A model generated the notes under the pieces. That model was not told the DNA's origin, made no database searches, and saw only the letters and a list, made by a program, of their open reading frames with translations. A stretch of DNA of 64,000 bases from Martelella lutilitoris. Lineage in GTDB: Bacteria > Pseudomonadota > Alphaproteobacteria > Rhizobiales > Rhizobiaceae. The translations under genes and the position numbers were made by a program. Shown piece after piece: positions 27,208 through 35,280 of the stretch (the stretch's first letter is position 1; each line of letters starts with the position of its first letter). The stretch spans positions 248,001 to 312,000 of the forward strand of contig NZ_VCLB01000002.1 of assembly GCF_005924265.1 (NCBI RefSeq), written 5' to 3'.

Positions 27208-27286
27208 TCGCCTCGCTCCTGCGCGCCCGGTTCCGGGCATGCGCGGGAACGGGCGAATGAAATGAAACAGGAACAAGGAGGTTTTC

Positions 27287-27511
27287 TTGCAGGTACTGGT
27301 AAGAGATAACAATGTCGATCAGGCGCTTCGCGTCCTGAAGAAGAAAATGCAGCGCGAAGGCATCTTTCGCGAGATGCGCGCGCGTCGTTCTTACGAGAAG
27401 CCTTCGGAAAAGCGTAACCGTGAAGCAGGCGAGGCCGTACGCCGCCTGCGCAAGTTGAAGCGCAAGCAGCTTCAGCGCGAAGGCCTCATCCCGTCGCGCA
27501 AAAAGCGGTAA
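27287..27511 (+). CDS. rpsU: 30S ribosomal protein S21
   Basis: 74 aa basic ribosomal protein of the 30S platform, involved in initiation. The sequence [20 protein letters not shown], then [20 protein letters not shown], is standard S21 with the usual alphaproteobacterial Lys/Arg-rich C-terminal tail. The start is TTG at 27287, fixed by a strong AAGGAGG about 5-6 nt upstream and by alignment to the family; no ATG is available nearby. It is followed by a conserved-looking small gene at 27578. Confidence 0.95.
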   Translation: MQVLVRDNNVDQALRVLKKKMQREGIFREMRARRSYEKPSEKRNREAGEAVRRLRKLKRKQLQREGLIPSRKKR

Positions 27512-27577
27512 GGGCTTGAAACGGGCAGCCGCCCAGGCTGCCGGCCCGCTATTTCTCCATGTGAAGGAGACCCGTGC

Positions 27578-27790
27578 ATGACCGCAACCAAAGATGAATT
27601 CTTCAAGCCCGGCCGGTTGTCGGCTTCCGACAAGGCTTCGATTACCGATCGGACAGCGAGAGCGATCTTGGCGGAAGAGGCAACGCAATTGCAGTCCAAG
27701 ACCGAGCGCCTCAGGCGCCTGCGACTTGAGCGCGAAGCGGCCGAGCCCGATCCCGCGCCGAAGAAGAAGAAGACAAAACGCACCGCCTGA
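27578..27790 (+). CDS. Hypothetical small basic/charged protein downstream of rpsU
   Basis: 70 aa, no family recognised. The N-terminal part (FFKPGRLSASDKASITDRTARAIL) is followed by a helical charged segment (ERLRRLRLEREAAE) and a Lys-rich tail (PKKKKTKRTA), which suggests nucleic-acid or ribosome association; that is inference. A good site, GAAGGAG, lies upstream of the ATG, and a clean terminator follows. I recall similar small ORFs next to rhizobial rpsU genes but cannot verify it here. Confidence 0.6.
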   Translation: MTATKDEFFKPGRLSASDKASITDRTARAILAEEATQLQSKTERLRRLRLEREAAEPDPAPKKKKTKRTA

Positions 27791-27816
27791 TGCGGTCGCT
27801 GCTGTCCCTCTCAAAT

Positions 27817-27840
27817 GGCCCGCTTTCCGGCGGGCCGTTT
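27817..27840 (+). terminator. Terminator after the rpsU-associated gene
   Basis: GGCCCGC (27817-27823) pairs with GCGGGCC (27830-27836) around TTTCCG, followed by GTTTT. Confidence 0.8.
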
Positions 27841-27995
27841 TGCGTTTAAGGCCCGCTTTCACCTGGAAGACACAGTGTTCATCGCCTGACGAATTGAACG
27901 CGAACGTTGCCGGATGCACATAGAGCATCAACAGGCACCGTAACGGGTGCGCTCTCAATTGTCGGGTTCGCCCGCCCATGAAAGGTTCGCGTATC

Positions 27996-29018
27996 ATGAA
28001 GAAAATCGGATTTCTGTCCTTCGGTCACTGGACCCCATCGCCGCAGTCGGGCACGCGTTCGGCGGAAGATGCGCTTCTCCAATCGATCGACCTTGCCGTG
28101 GCAGCCGAGGAACTGGGTGCGGACGGCGCCTATTTCCGCGTCCATCACTTCGCCCGCCAGCTCGCCTCGCCCTTTCCGTTGCTCGCCGCGATCGGCGCCA
28201 AGACCAGCCGGATCGAGATCGGCACGGGCGTGATCGACATGCGCTATGAAAACCCGGCCTATATGGTTGAGGATGCAGGCGCCGCCGACCTGATCGCAGG
28301 CGGACGCCTGCAGCTCGGCATCTCGCGCGGCTCGCCCGAACAGGTGATCGACGGCTGGCGGCATTTCGGACATATTCCGCAAGAGGGCGAGGATGATGCG
28401 GCAATGGCGCGCCGCCATACGGAGGTTTTCCTCGACCGGCTCAAGGGCAAGGGATTTGCTCAACCCAACCCGCGCCCGATGTTTCCCAATCCTCCCGGCC
28501 TTCTGCGCATCGAGCCGCATTCGCAAGGCCTCAGCAAGCGCATCTGGTGGGGCTCCGCCACCAACGCGACGGCGGAATGGGCTGCACGGCTCGGCATGAA
28601 CCTGCAGAGCTCGACGCTGAAATTCGACGAGACGGGCGAACCGCTGCACAAGCAGCAGGCCGACCAGATTCGCGCCTTCCGGGCTGCCTGGAAAGAAGCC
28701 GGCCACGACTTCGAGCCGCGGGTTTCCGTCAGCCGTTCGATCTTCGCACTCGTCAGCGATATGGACCGCGCCTATTTCGGCCGGGGCGGCAACGAGCAGG
28801 ACACGATCGGCTATCTCGACGAGAAGACCCGGGCCGTCTTCGGCCGCTCCTATGCCGCCGAGCCTGACCGGCTGATCGAGCAGTTGAAGGGCGACGAGGC
28901 GATTGCCGAGGCCGACACGCTGCTTCTGACCGTGCCGAACCAGTTGGGCGTTGCCTATAACGCCCATGTCATCGAGGCGATCCTGAAATATGTTGCTCCG
29001 GGTCTTGGCTGGCGCTGA
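27996..29018 (+). CDS. LLM-class (luciferase-like) flavin-dependent monooxygenase
   Basis: 340 aa. Bacterial-luciferase-like TIM barrel that uses reduced FMN or F420-type flavin. Visible are IGFLSFGHWTP at the N terminus, the AEELGADGAYFRVHHFARQ motif (His-rich active-site strand), GTGVIDMRYENP and LISRGSPE-like phosphate-binding turn (LGISRGSPEQ). The start at 27996 is chosen over ATG 27978 because GAAAGG lies upstream of it and the fold begins at once. The substrate is unknown. A terminator follows and the gene stands alone. Confidence 0.85.
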   Translation: MKKIGFLSFGHWTPSPQSGTRSAEDALLQSIDLAVAAEELGADGAYFRVHHFARQLASPFPLLAAIGAKTSRIEIGTGVIDMRYENPAYMVEDAGAADLIAGGRLQLGISRGSPEQVIDGWRHFGHIPQEGEDDAAMARRHTEVFLDRLKGKGFAQPNPRPMFPNPPGLLRIEPHSQGLSKRIWWGSATNATAEWAARLGMNLQSSTLKFDETGEPLHKQQADQIRAFRAAWKEAGHDFEPRVSVSRSIFALVSDMDRAYFGRGGNEQDTIGYLDEKTRAVFGRSYAAEPDRLIEQLKGDEAIAEADTLLLTVPNQLGVAYNAHVIEAILKYVAPGLGWR

Positions 29019-29053
29019 GCAACCCGACAAAGCCCAGCAGAAGATGATGCCGG

Positions 29054-29087
29054 CGCATCGCGCATGAAAGCGCGGTGCGCCTTTGTC
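29054..29087 (+). terminator. Terminator after the LLM monooxygenase gene
   Basis: GGCGCATCGCGC (29054-29065) pairs with GCGCGGTGCGCC (29072-29083), 12 bp with one G-T pair, followed by TTT. Confidence 0.7.
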
Positions 29088-29282
29088 ATGCATGCTAGGA
29101 GAAATAGCGAATCCTGACATTTCAATGCTTGCTGAAATGGCGGTTCGAAACTACGCTTCAGCTAAATAAGGCGAAAAAATGAATTTTTGCCTGTTTCCGG
29201 GTGGGGACTCGAGGAATAACGGACCGTGCGGGGGTCTGCATGGGCGTCGCTTCGCGAATGTCGGAAAACAAGGGGACTTGAT
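29088..29282 (+). promoter_or_regulatory. Leader of the alanine/glycine symporter gene with two hairpins
   Basis: CATTTCA (29118-29124) and TGAAATG (29133-29139) form a perfect 7-bp stem, and GGCGAAAA (29170-29177) pairs with TTTTTGCC (29184-29191). I compared the region by eye with the glycine riboswitch, which controls some symporters of this family, and did not find its conserved core. Function unknown. Confidence 0.35.
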
Positions 29283-30704
29283 TTGCAGTTCTTTGATTCG
29301 CTCTTCAATTACATCAATGACTTGACCTGGGGTTGGGCGCTTGTGCCCTTCCTCGTCGTGCTCGGCGTGTTTTTCACCATCGCCAGCGGCTTCGTGCAGT
29401 TCCGCTTCTTCAAGCGCATGTTTGGCGTGCTGTGGGGCGATGAGGATGGCGATCCATCGAAAATCAGCGCCCGCGAGGCGCTTTTCGTTTCCGTCGGCGG
29501 ACGTGTCGGCGGCGGCAATATCGCCGGCGTGGCGGTTGCGATCACGGCCGGAGGACCTGGCGCGGTGTTCTGGATGTGGGCGATCGCGCTTGTCGGCATG
29601 TGTTCCGGCCTGATCGAGGCCACGCTCGCGCAGGCCTTCAAGCGCACGACCGCCGAAGGAGACTATCGCGGCGGTCCCGCGCGCGCCATCATCCACGGGC
29701 TCGGCGAAAACTATCGGTGGCTTGCTGTCATCTATGCCGTCTGCCTGATCGCCTCTTTTGCCATCGGTTTCAACGCTTTCCAGGGCAATACGGTGGCCGG
29801 CGCCGCCGCGGACAGTCTTGGCGTTCCGCGATATGCGACGGGGATCCTGCTGGCGGCGGCCACCGGCTTCATCGTCTACGGCGGTATCCATCGCATCGCC
29901 AAGGCGTCCGATGTCATCGTTCCGATCATGGCTTTCGGCTATATCGCCATGGCCGTGGTGATCATCCTGATGAACATCACCGCGCTTCCGGCCGTCATCT
30001 GGGATATCGTCGCCAATGCGCTCGGGTTCCGCGAGGCGGTTGCCGGCGGCGTCGGGGCAGCGGTTGCCAACGGCCTTCGCCGCGGACTGTTTTCCAACGA
30101 AGCCGGTCTCGGCTCCGCGCCGAACGTTGCCGCCACGGCCTATGTGCGCCATCCGGTCAGCCAGGGCATCACACAAAGCTTTTCGGTGTTCATTGACACG
30201 ATGATCATCTGCTCGTGCACGGCCTTTGTCATCCTGCTCGGCGACGTCTACCAGCCGGGCCAGGCCGATGTCGACGGCGTTATCCTGACCCAGCAGAGCA
30301 TGGTCGACCATGTCGGCAGCTGGGCGCAGTATTACCTGACTGCGGCCATCTTCCTGTTCTCCTTCTCGTCGATCATCTACAACTACTATCTCGGCGAGAA
30401 CGCGCTCGCCTTCATGACGGAAAAGCCCAGCGCGCTGCATATCCTCAGGATCGCGATCATCGCGATCGTGTTTGTCGGCGCGGTGGCGCCCGGCGCCACG
30501 GCGGTCTTCAACTTCTCCGACCCGATGATGGGCATACTTGCGGTGGTCAACCTCCTGGCGATGATGATGCTGTTCCCGATCGCGCTTAGGTTGATCAACG
30601 ATTTCCGTTCGCAGCTTTCAGCCGGAATCAAGCGACCAATCTTCGATCCGAAGAAGTTCCCGGACCTTGACACCGACGAGACGGCCTGGCCGGACGCGAA
30701 GTAA
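29283..30704 (+). CDS. Sodium:alanine/glycine symporter, AGCS family
   Basis: 473 aa integral membrane protein with about 10-11 hydrophobic segments. AGCS hallmarks are SVGGRVGGGNIAGVAVAI (about 76), FNAFQGNTVA, the GLRRGLFSNEAGLGSAPNVAATA block (about 262-284) and the following SVFIDTMIICSCTAFVIL. It should import alanine or glycine with Na+. The start is probably TTG at 29283, with AAGGGGA about 8 nt upstream; the in-frame GTG at 29226 would add 19 hydrophilic residues. A terminator follows at 30729. Confidence 0.88.
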   Translation: MQFFDSLFNYINDLTWGWALVPFLVVLGVFFTIASGFVQFRFFKRMFGVLWGDEDGDPSKISAREALFVSVGGRVGGGNIAGVAVAITAGGPGAVFWMWAIALVGMCSGLIEATLAQAFKRTTAEGDYRGGPARAIIHGLGENYRWLAVIYAVCLIASFAIGFNAFQGNTVAGAAADSLGVPRYATGILLAAATGFIVYGGIHRIAKASDVIVPIMAFGYIAMAVVIILMNITALPAVIWDIVANALGFREAVAGGVGAAVANGLRRGLFSNEAGLGSAPNVAATAYVRHPVSQGITQSFSVFIDTMIICSCTAFVILLGDVYQPGQADVDGVILTQQSMVDHVGSWAQYYLTAAIFLFSFSSIIYNYYLGENALAFMTEKPSALHILRIAIIAIVFVGAVAPGATAVFNFSDPMMGILAVVNLLAMMMLFPIALRLINDFRSQLSAGIKRPIFDPKKFPDLDTDETAWPDAK

Positions 30705-30728
30705 TAACGGGTAAAGCCCGAACTTCAG

Positions 30729-30761
30729 AACGCGGCGGCGTAAGCTCGCCGCGTTTGTTTT
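30729..30761 (+). terminator. Terminator after the AGCS symporter gene
   Basis: AACGCGGCG (30729-30737) pairs perfectly with CGCCGCGTT (30747-30755), followed by TGTTTT. Confidence 0.8.
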
Positions 30762-30784
30762 CAATGAGGCGGAGGAAACTTCTC

Positions 30785-30940
30785 ATGATGACACTGCCCT
30801 TTTTCATTTGCGCCGGCGCGCTCTTCAGCGCCTTGCGCGGGCACCGCGGCATTGCCGCGCTTTTGACGGTGATCGCCGTTCTGGTGCTCTTCGTTCTGTT
30901 CAGACTGCACGCGACAGACGTGCTCGACATCGACCTTTGA
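30785..30940 (+). CDS. Small membrane protein, DUF5993-like
   Basis: 51 aa with two hydrophobic helices (about 3-20 and 23-42) separated by RGHRG, then RLHATDVLDIDL. The pattern MTLPFF...RGHR...HATD fits the small DUF5993 family, which I recall as a neighbour of DsbB-like genes. ATG at 30785 with GGAGG 9 nt upstream is clearly the start; an earlier ATG at 30755 overlaps the terminator. It lies 8 bp before the dsbB-like gene and is surely co-translated with it. A role as an accessory subunit is inference. Confidence 0.65.
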   Translation: MMTLPFFICAGALFSALRGHRGIAALLTVIAVLVLFVLFRLHATDVLDIDL

Positions 30941-30948
30941 GGTGATCC

Positions 30949-31500
30949 ATGCCTGTCCGTATTGCCCATCTTCTGAATGTGCTGGCGCTTCTCGCCATTT
31001 CCTTCGTTCTTCTGTTCGCCTTTTATGATCAGTTCGCAAACGGCGACCTGCCTTGCCCGCTCTGCCTGCTGCAGCGCGCCGGCTTCGTCATTGTCGGCAC
31101 GGGGCTGGCGCTCAACGTGCTGCTCGGTGTTGATGCCCGTCACTATGGCCTGATGCTTCTGGGCGCGGTTGCCGGCGGAGAGGCCGCGCTGCGGCAGGTG
31201 GCGCTGCATGTCGTGCCGGGAACGGGCGGCTATGGCGCGCCCTTCCTCGGCATGCATTTCTATAGCTGGGCCTTCGTGCTGTTTGGCGTTGTCGTCCTCG
31301 GCACGGGCGTCATGCTGGTACTCGGGCCGTCGCGGGCTTCCGAGCGGGTGCGGCGCGGCGGGCTCGGGCTTCTGGCCGTCGCCCTGTTCGCCGTAATGAC
31401 GCTCGGCAATGGCGTTTCCACGCTTGCCGAATGCGGCGTCGGGCTCTGCCCGGATAATCCGACAAGCTACGAGGCGCTGGATTCGCTCCTCGGTCGCTGA
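30949..31500 (+). CDS. DsbB-like disulfide bond formation protein, five-helix variant
   Basis: 183 aa inner-membrane quinone-linked oxidoreductase homologue. Segment 1 (about 8-27) is followed by the redox motif CPLCLLQRAGF (about 36-46) in the first periplasmic loop. The loop between segments 3 and 4 has no Cys; instead a fifth hydrophobic segment (about 138-155) leads to a C-terminal CGVGLCPDN (about 161-169), which would again be periplasmic. Classical DsbB has four helices with the second Cys pair between helices 3 and 4. It should reoxidise a DsbA-type partner. It overlaps the end of the convergent acr3 gene by 34 bp. Confidence 0.82.
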   Translation: MPVRIAHLLNVLALLAISFVLLFAFYDQFANGDLPCPLCLLQRAGFVIVGTGLALNVLLGVDARHYGLMLLGAVAGGEAALRQVALHVVPGTGGYGAPFLGMHFYSWAFVLFGVVVLGTGVMLVLGPSRASERVRRGGLGLLAVALFAVMTLGNGVSTLAECGVGLCPDNPTSYEALDSLLGR

Positions 31501-32543
31501 GCGGCATTGCGGGAAACGGCCGGTCCTGCCTCGTACCAGCTCTTCGTCCGGTTGACGATGGCGACGACGGAGAGCATGACCGGCACTTCGATCAGGACAC
31601 CGACGACCGTTGCCAGCGCCGCCCCCGAGTTGAAGCCGAAGAGCGATATGGCGGCGGCGACGGCAAGTTCGAAGAAGTTCGACGCGCCGATGAGGGCCGA
31701 GGGACCCGCCACGCAATGCTCCTCGCCGGACGCCCGGTTGAGGAGATAGGCAAGGCCGGAATTGAAATAGACCTGGATCAGGATCGGAACCGCCAGAAGC
31801 GCGATGATCATCGGTTGCGCCAGGATCTGCTCGCCCTGGAAGGAGAACAGCAGGACGAGCGTTGCCAGGAGCGCCGCCAGCGAGGCGGGCTGGATCTTTG
31901 TCAGCAATGTATCGAGCCTTGCCGTCGAGCCGTTCCGGATCAGATTTTTGCGGATGATCTGCGAGATGATCACCGGAATGACGATGTAGAGTGCCACAGA
32001 CAGCACCAGCGTCGACCACGGCACGGTGATGGCGGAAAGCCCGAGCAGCAGCGCGACGATCGGTGCGAAGGCGACAATCATGATTGCGTCATTCAGCGCC
32101 ACCTGCGACAGGGTAAAATGCGGCTCGCCCTTCGTCAGGTTCGACCAGACGAACACCATGGCGGTGCAGGGGGCTGCGGCCAGAATGATCAACCCGGCGA
32201 TATAGCTGTCGATCTGGTCTGCCGGCAGCAGCGGGCGGAACAGCCAGCCGATGAACAGCCAGCCGAGCAGGGCCATGGAAAACGGCTTCACCGCCCAGTT
32301 GACGAAGAGCGTGACCGAGATGCCGCGCCAGTGGCGGCCGACCTCCGCAAGCGCCGAGAAGTCGATCTTCAGCAGCATCGGGATGATCATCAGCCAGATC
32401 AGCACTGCGACGGGCAGGTTGACGCGGGCGATCTCGAGCGCGCCGATGGCGACGAAGACGGAGGGGAAGAAATGGCCGAGCGCAATGCCGACGACGATGC
32501 AGAGCGCGACCCAGAGGGTCAGGTAACGTTCGAATGTGGACAT
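31467..32543 (-). CDS. acr3: Arsenite efflux transporter Acr3
   Basis: 358 aa, ten predicted membrane segments, BART superfamily. The conserved Cys lies in AAAPCTAMVFVWSNLTKG (segment 4), and the conserved Glu in VVGVLIEVPVM (segment 9). It exports arsenite produced by ArsC. It begins one base after arsC stops, so the two are translationally coupled, and its 3' end overlaps the convergent dsbB-like gene. The gene order arsR-arsC-acr3 on the minus strand is a compact resistance operon. Confidence 0.95.
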   Translation of the reverse strand: MSTFERYLTLWVALCIVVGIALGHFFPSVFVAIGALEIARVNLPVAVLIWLMIIPMLLKIDFSALAEVGRHWRGISVTLFVNWAVKPFSMALLGWLFIGWLFRPLLPADQIDSYIAGLIILAAAPCTAMVFVWSNLTKGEPHFTLSQVALNDAIMIVAFAPIVALLLGLSAITVPWSTLVLSVALYIVIPVIISQIIRKNLIRNGSTARLDTLLTKIQPASLAALLATLVLLFSFQGEQILAQPMIIALLAVPILIQVYFNSGLAYLLNRASGEEHCVAGPSALIGASNFFELAVAAAISLFGFNSGAALATVVGVLIEVPVMLSVVAIVNRTKSWYEAGPAVSRNAAQRPRSESSAS

Positions 32544-32544
32544 G

Positions 32545-33072
32545 TCAGTCGGCCTTCCGGGCTTTCTCGGTGGCGCCTTCCATGGCGCCGATTTCCTTCA
32601 GCTTGCTGTCGGAGACCTCAGTGTCGTCTCCATCCTTGTGAAGGTTGATGAAGGCCATGATCCGGCTCTTGAGATAGGTCGCGGTCTGGGCAAAAGCCCG
32701 CAGCTTCTCCTCGCGCGTGCCCTCCACATGGCTCGGATCCTCGACGCCCCAATGGGCGCGCCGGCCGGGGCCGCGCATGATCGGGCATGCCTCGCCGGCC
32801 GCGCTGTCGCAGACGGTGATGATGAAATCGATTTCCGGCGCGCCGGGCCGGGTGAACTCATCCCAGCTCTTCGAGCGGAAGCCCTCGGAGCGGTAGCCCA
32901 TTGTCTTCAGGGTTTCCAGAGCCAGCGGGTTCGGCGCGTCCTTCGGATGGCTTCCGGCGGAAAAGGCGCGGAACCGGCCATTGCCTTCGCCGTTGAGGAT
33001 CGATTCGGCCAGAATGGATCGCGCGGAATTGCCGGTGCAGAGAAAAAGCACGTTCAGGGTCTTCTCGGTCAT
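32545..33072 (-). CDS. arsC: Arsenate reductase, low-molecular-weight phosphatase type
   Basis: 175 aa. It reduces arsenate to arsenite. The P-loop CTGNSARS (about 12-19) is that of the tyrosine-phosphatase-like ArsC class, and VCDSAAGEACP (about 88-98) supplies the second and third redox Cys, followed by HWGVEDPS, as in thioredoxin-dependent ArsC. The tail beyond about residue 140 (HKDGDDTEVSDSKLKEI) is longer than in minimal members. It lies 4 bp behind arsR and 1 bp before acr3. Confidence 0.94.
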   Translation of the reverse strand: MTEKTLNVLFLCTGNSARSILAESILNGEGNGRFRAFSAGSHPKDAPNPLALETLKTMGYRSEGFRSKSWDEFTRPGAPEIDFIITVCDSAAGEACPIMRGPGRRAHWGVEDPSHVEGTREEKLRAFAQTATYLKSRIMAFINLHKDGDDTEVSDSKLKEIGAMEGATEKARKAD

Positions 33073-33076
33073 GGCT

Positions 33077-33430
33077 TCATGCCTCCGTGGGGTGTGTTTC
33101 GCAGCAGGGCGCCAGATCCTCGATCAGCGGCGTGCAGAGATCCGGGTTGCCGCCGCAGCAATCGCGCAGCAGAAAAAGCATGGCCGCGCGCAGCCGTTCG
33201 AGGTTGGCGCGGTAGATGATGGACCGTCCCTGTCTCAGCCCGGTGACAATGCCCGCCTGGGTCAGCGTGTTGAGGTGGGCCGACATGGTGTTTTGCGGTA
33301 TGTCCAGCCGGCGCGCGAGCTCGCCCGCGGCAATGCCCTCCGGCTCTGCTTCAACGAGCAGGCGGAAGGCCTGAAGCCGGGTCGGCTGGGCGAGGGCGGC
33401 GAGAACCGCGATTGTTTCTGTATTATCCAT
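33077..33430 (-). CDS. arsR: ArsR-family metalloid-responsive repressor
   Basis: 117 aa winged HTH (ELARRLDIPQNTMSAHLNTLTQAGIV, about 38-63). There is no CVC motif in the recognition region; instead Cys clusters lie at the C terminus (RDCCGGNPDLC and PCCETH), which would be the arsenite site, as in ArsR proteins with C-terminal ligands. It probably represses arsR-arsC-acr3 and is released by As(III). A dyad that covers its own start codon (33429-33452) is a good operator candidate. Confidence 0.93.
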   Translation of the reverse strand: MDNTETIAVLAALAQPTRLQAFRLLVEAEPEGIAAGELARRLDIPQNTMSAHLNTLTQAGIVTGLRQGRSIIYRANLERLRAAMLFLLRDCCGGNPDLCTPLIEDLAPCCETHPTEA

Positions 33431-33452
33431 ATATCCAGAATAATGGATATAT
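33429..33452. promoter_or_regulatory. Candidate ArsR operator
   Basis: ATATATCC (33429-33436) and GGATATAT (33445-33452) form a perfect 8-bp inverted repeat spaced by 8 bp, in an AT-rich island that overlaps the arsR start (33430). The position suits autorepression. Confidence 0.6.
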
Positions 33453-33556
33453 TGTCGAAGTCAACCATCTTTCCGATGGTGGCCGGAAACCCGAGCGCCC
33501 TTTCCATCATCAGCGTGACGGGTTACCAAACGGGCGAGGATACCAAGGAGGACGGG

Positions 33557-34165
33557 ATGAAACGCTGCCTGATGCTGGATGTGGACGGCGTGGTCGTGAA
33601 CGGACGGCCCGGTGATCGCCAGTCATGGGCCGTTGAAATCGAGCGCGATCTCGGGATCGACCCTTTGCTGCTGGAGCATCATTTCTTTCGCCCGCACTGG
33701 CCGGATGTGGTCGCCGGGCGCAAGCAGCTTGTCGAGGTCCTCAATGACTGCCTGCCGGTGCTTCGCTCGCCGGTCACGGCGCAGGACTTCATCAACTACT
33801 GGTTTACGCGCGATTCCGACATCGATGCCGATGTGCTGGCTGCCTGCGACACCCTGCGGGCGCGCGGGATGACGATCTATCTCGCCACCAACCAGGAGCA
33901 TCTGCGCGCGCAATATCTGATGAAAACGCTTGGTCTCGGCGATCATGTGGACGGCATCGTCTATTCGGCCGCCCTTGGGGTGAAAAAGCCCGATTCGGCA
34001 TTTTTCGAGAAGGCGGCGCGGTTGAGTGGCTTTGCACCCGCAGACCACGTGCTTGTCGATGACCAGATGAAGAATGTCGAGGCCGCGCGACAGGTCGGCT
34101 GGGCCGCCTTTGCGTGGACGGGAGAGGAGAGCCTGAAGGCCCTGATGGAAAAGCTTGAAGGCTGA
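33557..34165 (+). CDS. HAD-superfamily hydrolase
   Basis: 202 aa. Rossmann-like phosphohydrolase with motif I LDVDGVVV (about 7), motif II YLATNQEH (about 109), motif III Lys in GVKKPDSAFF (about 138) and motif IV LVDDQMKNVEAA (about 163). The pattern is that of subfamily IA HADs such as FMN phosphatase or haloacid dehalogenase-like enzymes. The ATG at 33557 has AAGGAGG upstream. The substrate is unknown. It is divergent from arsR and convergent with recR, only 3 bp apart. Confidence 0.85.
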   Translation: MKRCLMLDVDGVVVNGRPGDRQSWAVEIERDLGIDPLLLEHHFFRPHWPDVVAGRKQLVEVLNDCLPVLRSPVTAQDFINYWFTRDSDIDADVLAACDTLRARGMTIYLATNQEHLRAQYLMKTLGLGDHVDGIVYSAALGVKKPDSAFFEKAARLSGFAPADHVLVDDQMKNVEAARQVGWAAFAWTGEESLKALMEKLEG

Positions 34166-34168
34166 GAC

Positions 34169-34774
34169 CTAAAGACTGGTGCGCGACCTGAGCGCCGCCA
34201 CCAGCGTGCCCTCATCGAGATAGTCGAGCTCGCCGCCGACCGGCACGCCGTGGGCAAGCCGCGTCACCTTGATGTCCATGCCTTCGAGTTGGTCGGTGAT
34301 GTAGTGGGCGGTTGCCTGACCTTCGACGGTGGCGTTGACGGCGATGATCAGTTCCTTGACCTCGCCGGTCTTCACCCGGTCGACAAGGGCTGCAATCGTC
34401 AGGTCGTCCGGCCCGATGCCGTCGAGCGGCGACAGCGTGCCGCCGAGCACGTGATAGGCGGCATTCAGCGCCGCCGCGCGTTCCAGCGCCCAGAGATCGC
34501 CGACGTCTTCCACGACGATGACCAGGCTCTGGTCACGGGTCGGATCGGTGCAGATCGTGCAGGGATCGGCGGTATCGACATTGCCGCAGGTCGAGCAGAT
34601 CTTCACCTTGTCATAGGCATCCTGCATCGCGCCCGAAAGCGGGCCCATCAACTGGTCGCGTTTCTTGATCAGATGCAACGCCGCGCGCCGCGCAGAACGC
34701 GGCCCAAGCCCCGGCACTTTCGCCAGAAGCTGGATCAGTTTTTCGATTTCGGGACCGGTGACTCGTTTTGCCAT
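34169..34774 (-). CDS. recR: Recombination protein RecR
   Basis: 201 aa. It works with RecF/RecO to load RecA at gaps. The helix-hairpin-helix start ([23 protein letters not shown]), the C4 zinc finger ([16 protein letters not shown], about 57-72), the Toprim segment [12 protein letters not shown] and the C-terminal [19 protein letters not shown] are all standard. It belongs with dnaX and ybaB, but here two other genes lie between ybaB and recR on the same strand. Confidence 0.97.
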   Translation of the reverse strand: MAKRVTGPEIEKLIQLLAKVPGLGPRSARRAALHLIKKRDQLMGPLSGAMQDAYDKVKICSTCGNVDTADPCTICTDPTRDQSLVIVVEDVGDLWALERAAALNAAYHVLGGTLSPLDGIGPDDLTIAALVDRVKTGEVKELIIAVNATVEGQATAHYITDQLEGMDIKVTRLAHGVPVGGELDYLDEGTLVAALRSRTSL

Positions 34775-34872
34775 GACTCTTCCTAGAGGGGGATAGCTGA
34801 AATTGGAAGATGGAAGTTGAGGCTGTAGAGGCTAGGAGATGCTGAACGAGATCGCAGCGAGAAAATTACCTG

Positions 34873-35280
34873 CTATATCCGTCCGGATCGGATTTTGGCC
34901 GTGATGTCGGCTTTTACGTCTCGCCAGACGAACAAAAGCTCAGGGGCGCCCGCAAGTAGCCGCTGTTTGAGGTATGGCATGTTCCAGTACAGATTGTGTG
35001 AAAAGGCCATAACCAATAACTGCGTATGCAAGAAACTTATCGGTCCGAGCGGTAGCAATACAATGAACAGGATACTGACTGTTTGGAAGGACGGTGCCAT
35101 GGAGTTGGTACCGATAACATTCCAGTTCTCCAACGTCGGTAAAGCAATGATATAAACTAGAATACAGCCCTGAAGTGTGCAAGCAATCAGGCAAATACGC
35201 ATCGTTACAAATCCGCGTTTAAACAAGTCAGAAATGCGCCGAAAAAGCTCTCTACCGGGCCAAAGTTCATAATCATCCAT
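34873..35280 (-). CDS. Hypothetical membrane protein of lower GC content
   Basis: 135 aa, not recognised. Two hydrophobic segments are visible (about 27-47, MRICLIACTLQGCILVYII, and about 66-92, TVSILFIVLLPLGPISFLHTQLLV). The remaining parts are polar. Codon use and base composition look clearly less GC-rich than neighbours across 34800-35330, and the gene breaks the usual ybaB-recR link, so acquisition by transfer is plausible. No mobility gene or flanking repeat was seen. It could also be a decaying gene. Confidence 0.45.
   Translation of the reverse strand: MDDYELWPGRELFRRISDLFKRGFVTMRICLIACTLQGCILVYIIALPTLENWNVIGTNSMAPSFQTVSILFIVLLPLGPISFLHTQLLVMAFSHNLYWNMPYLKQRLLAGAPELLFVWRDVKADITAKIRSGRI

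Noticed and set aside
29088-29282. Glycine riboswitch before the AGCS gene
   Set aside because: The conserved core bases were not found by eye; only simple hairpins are visible. A covariance search would settle it.
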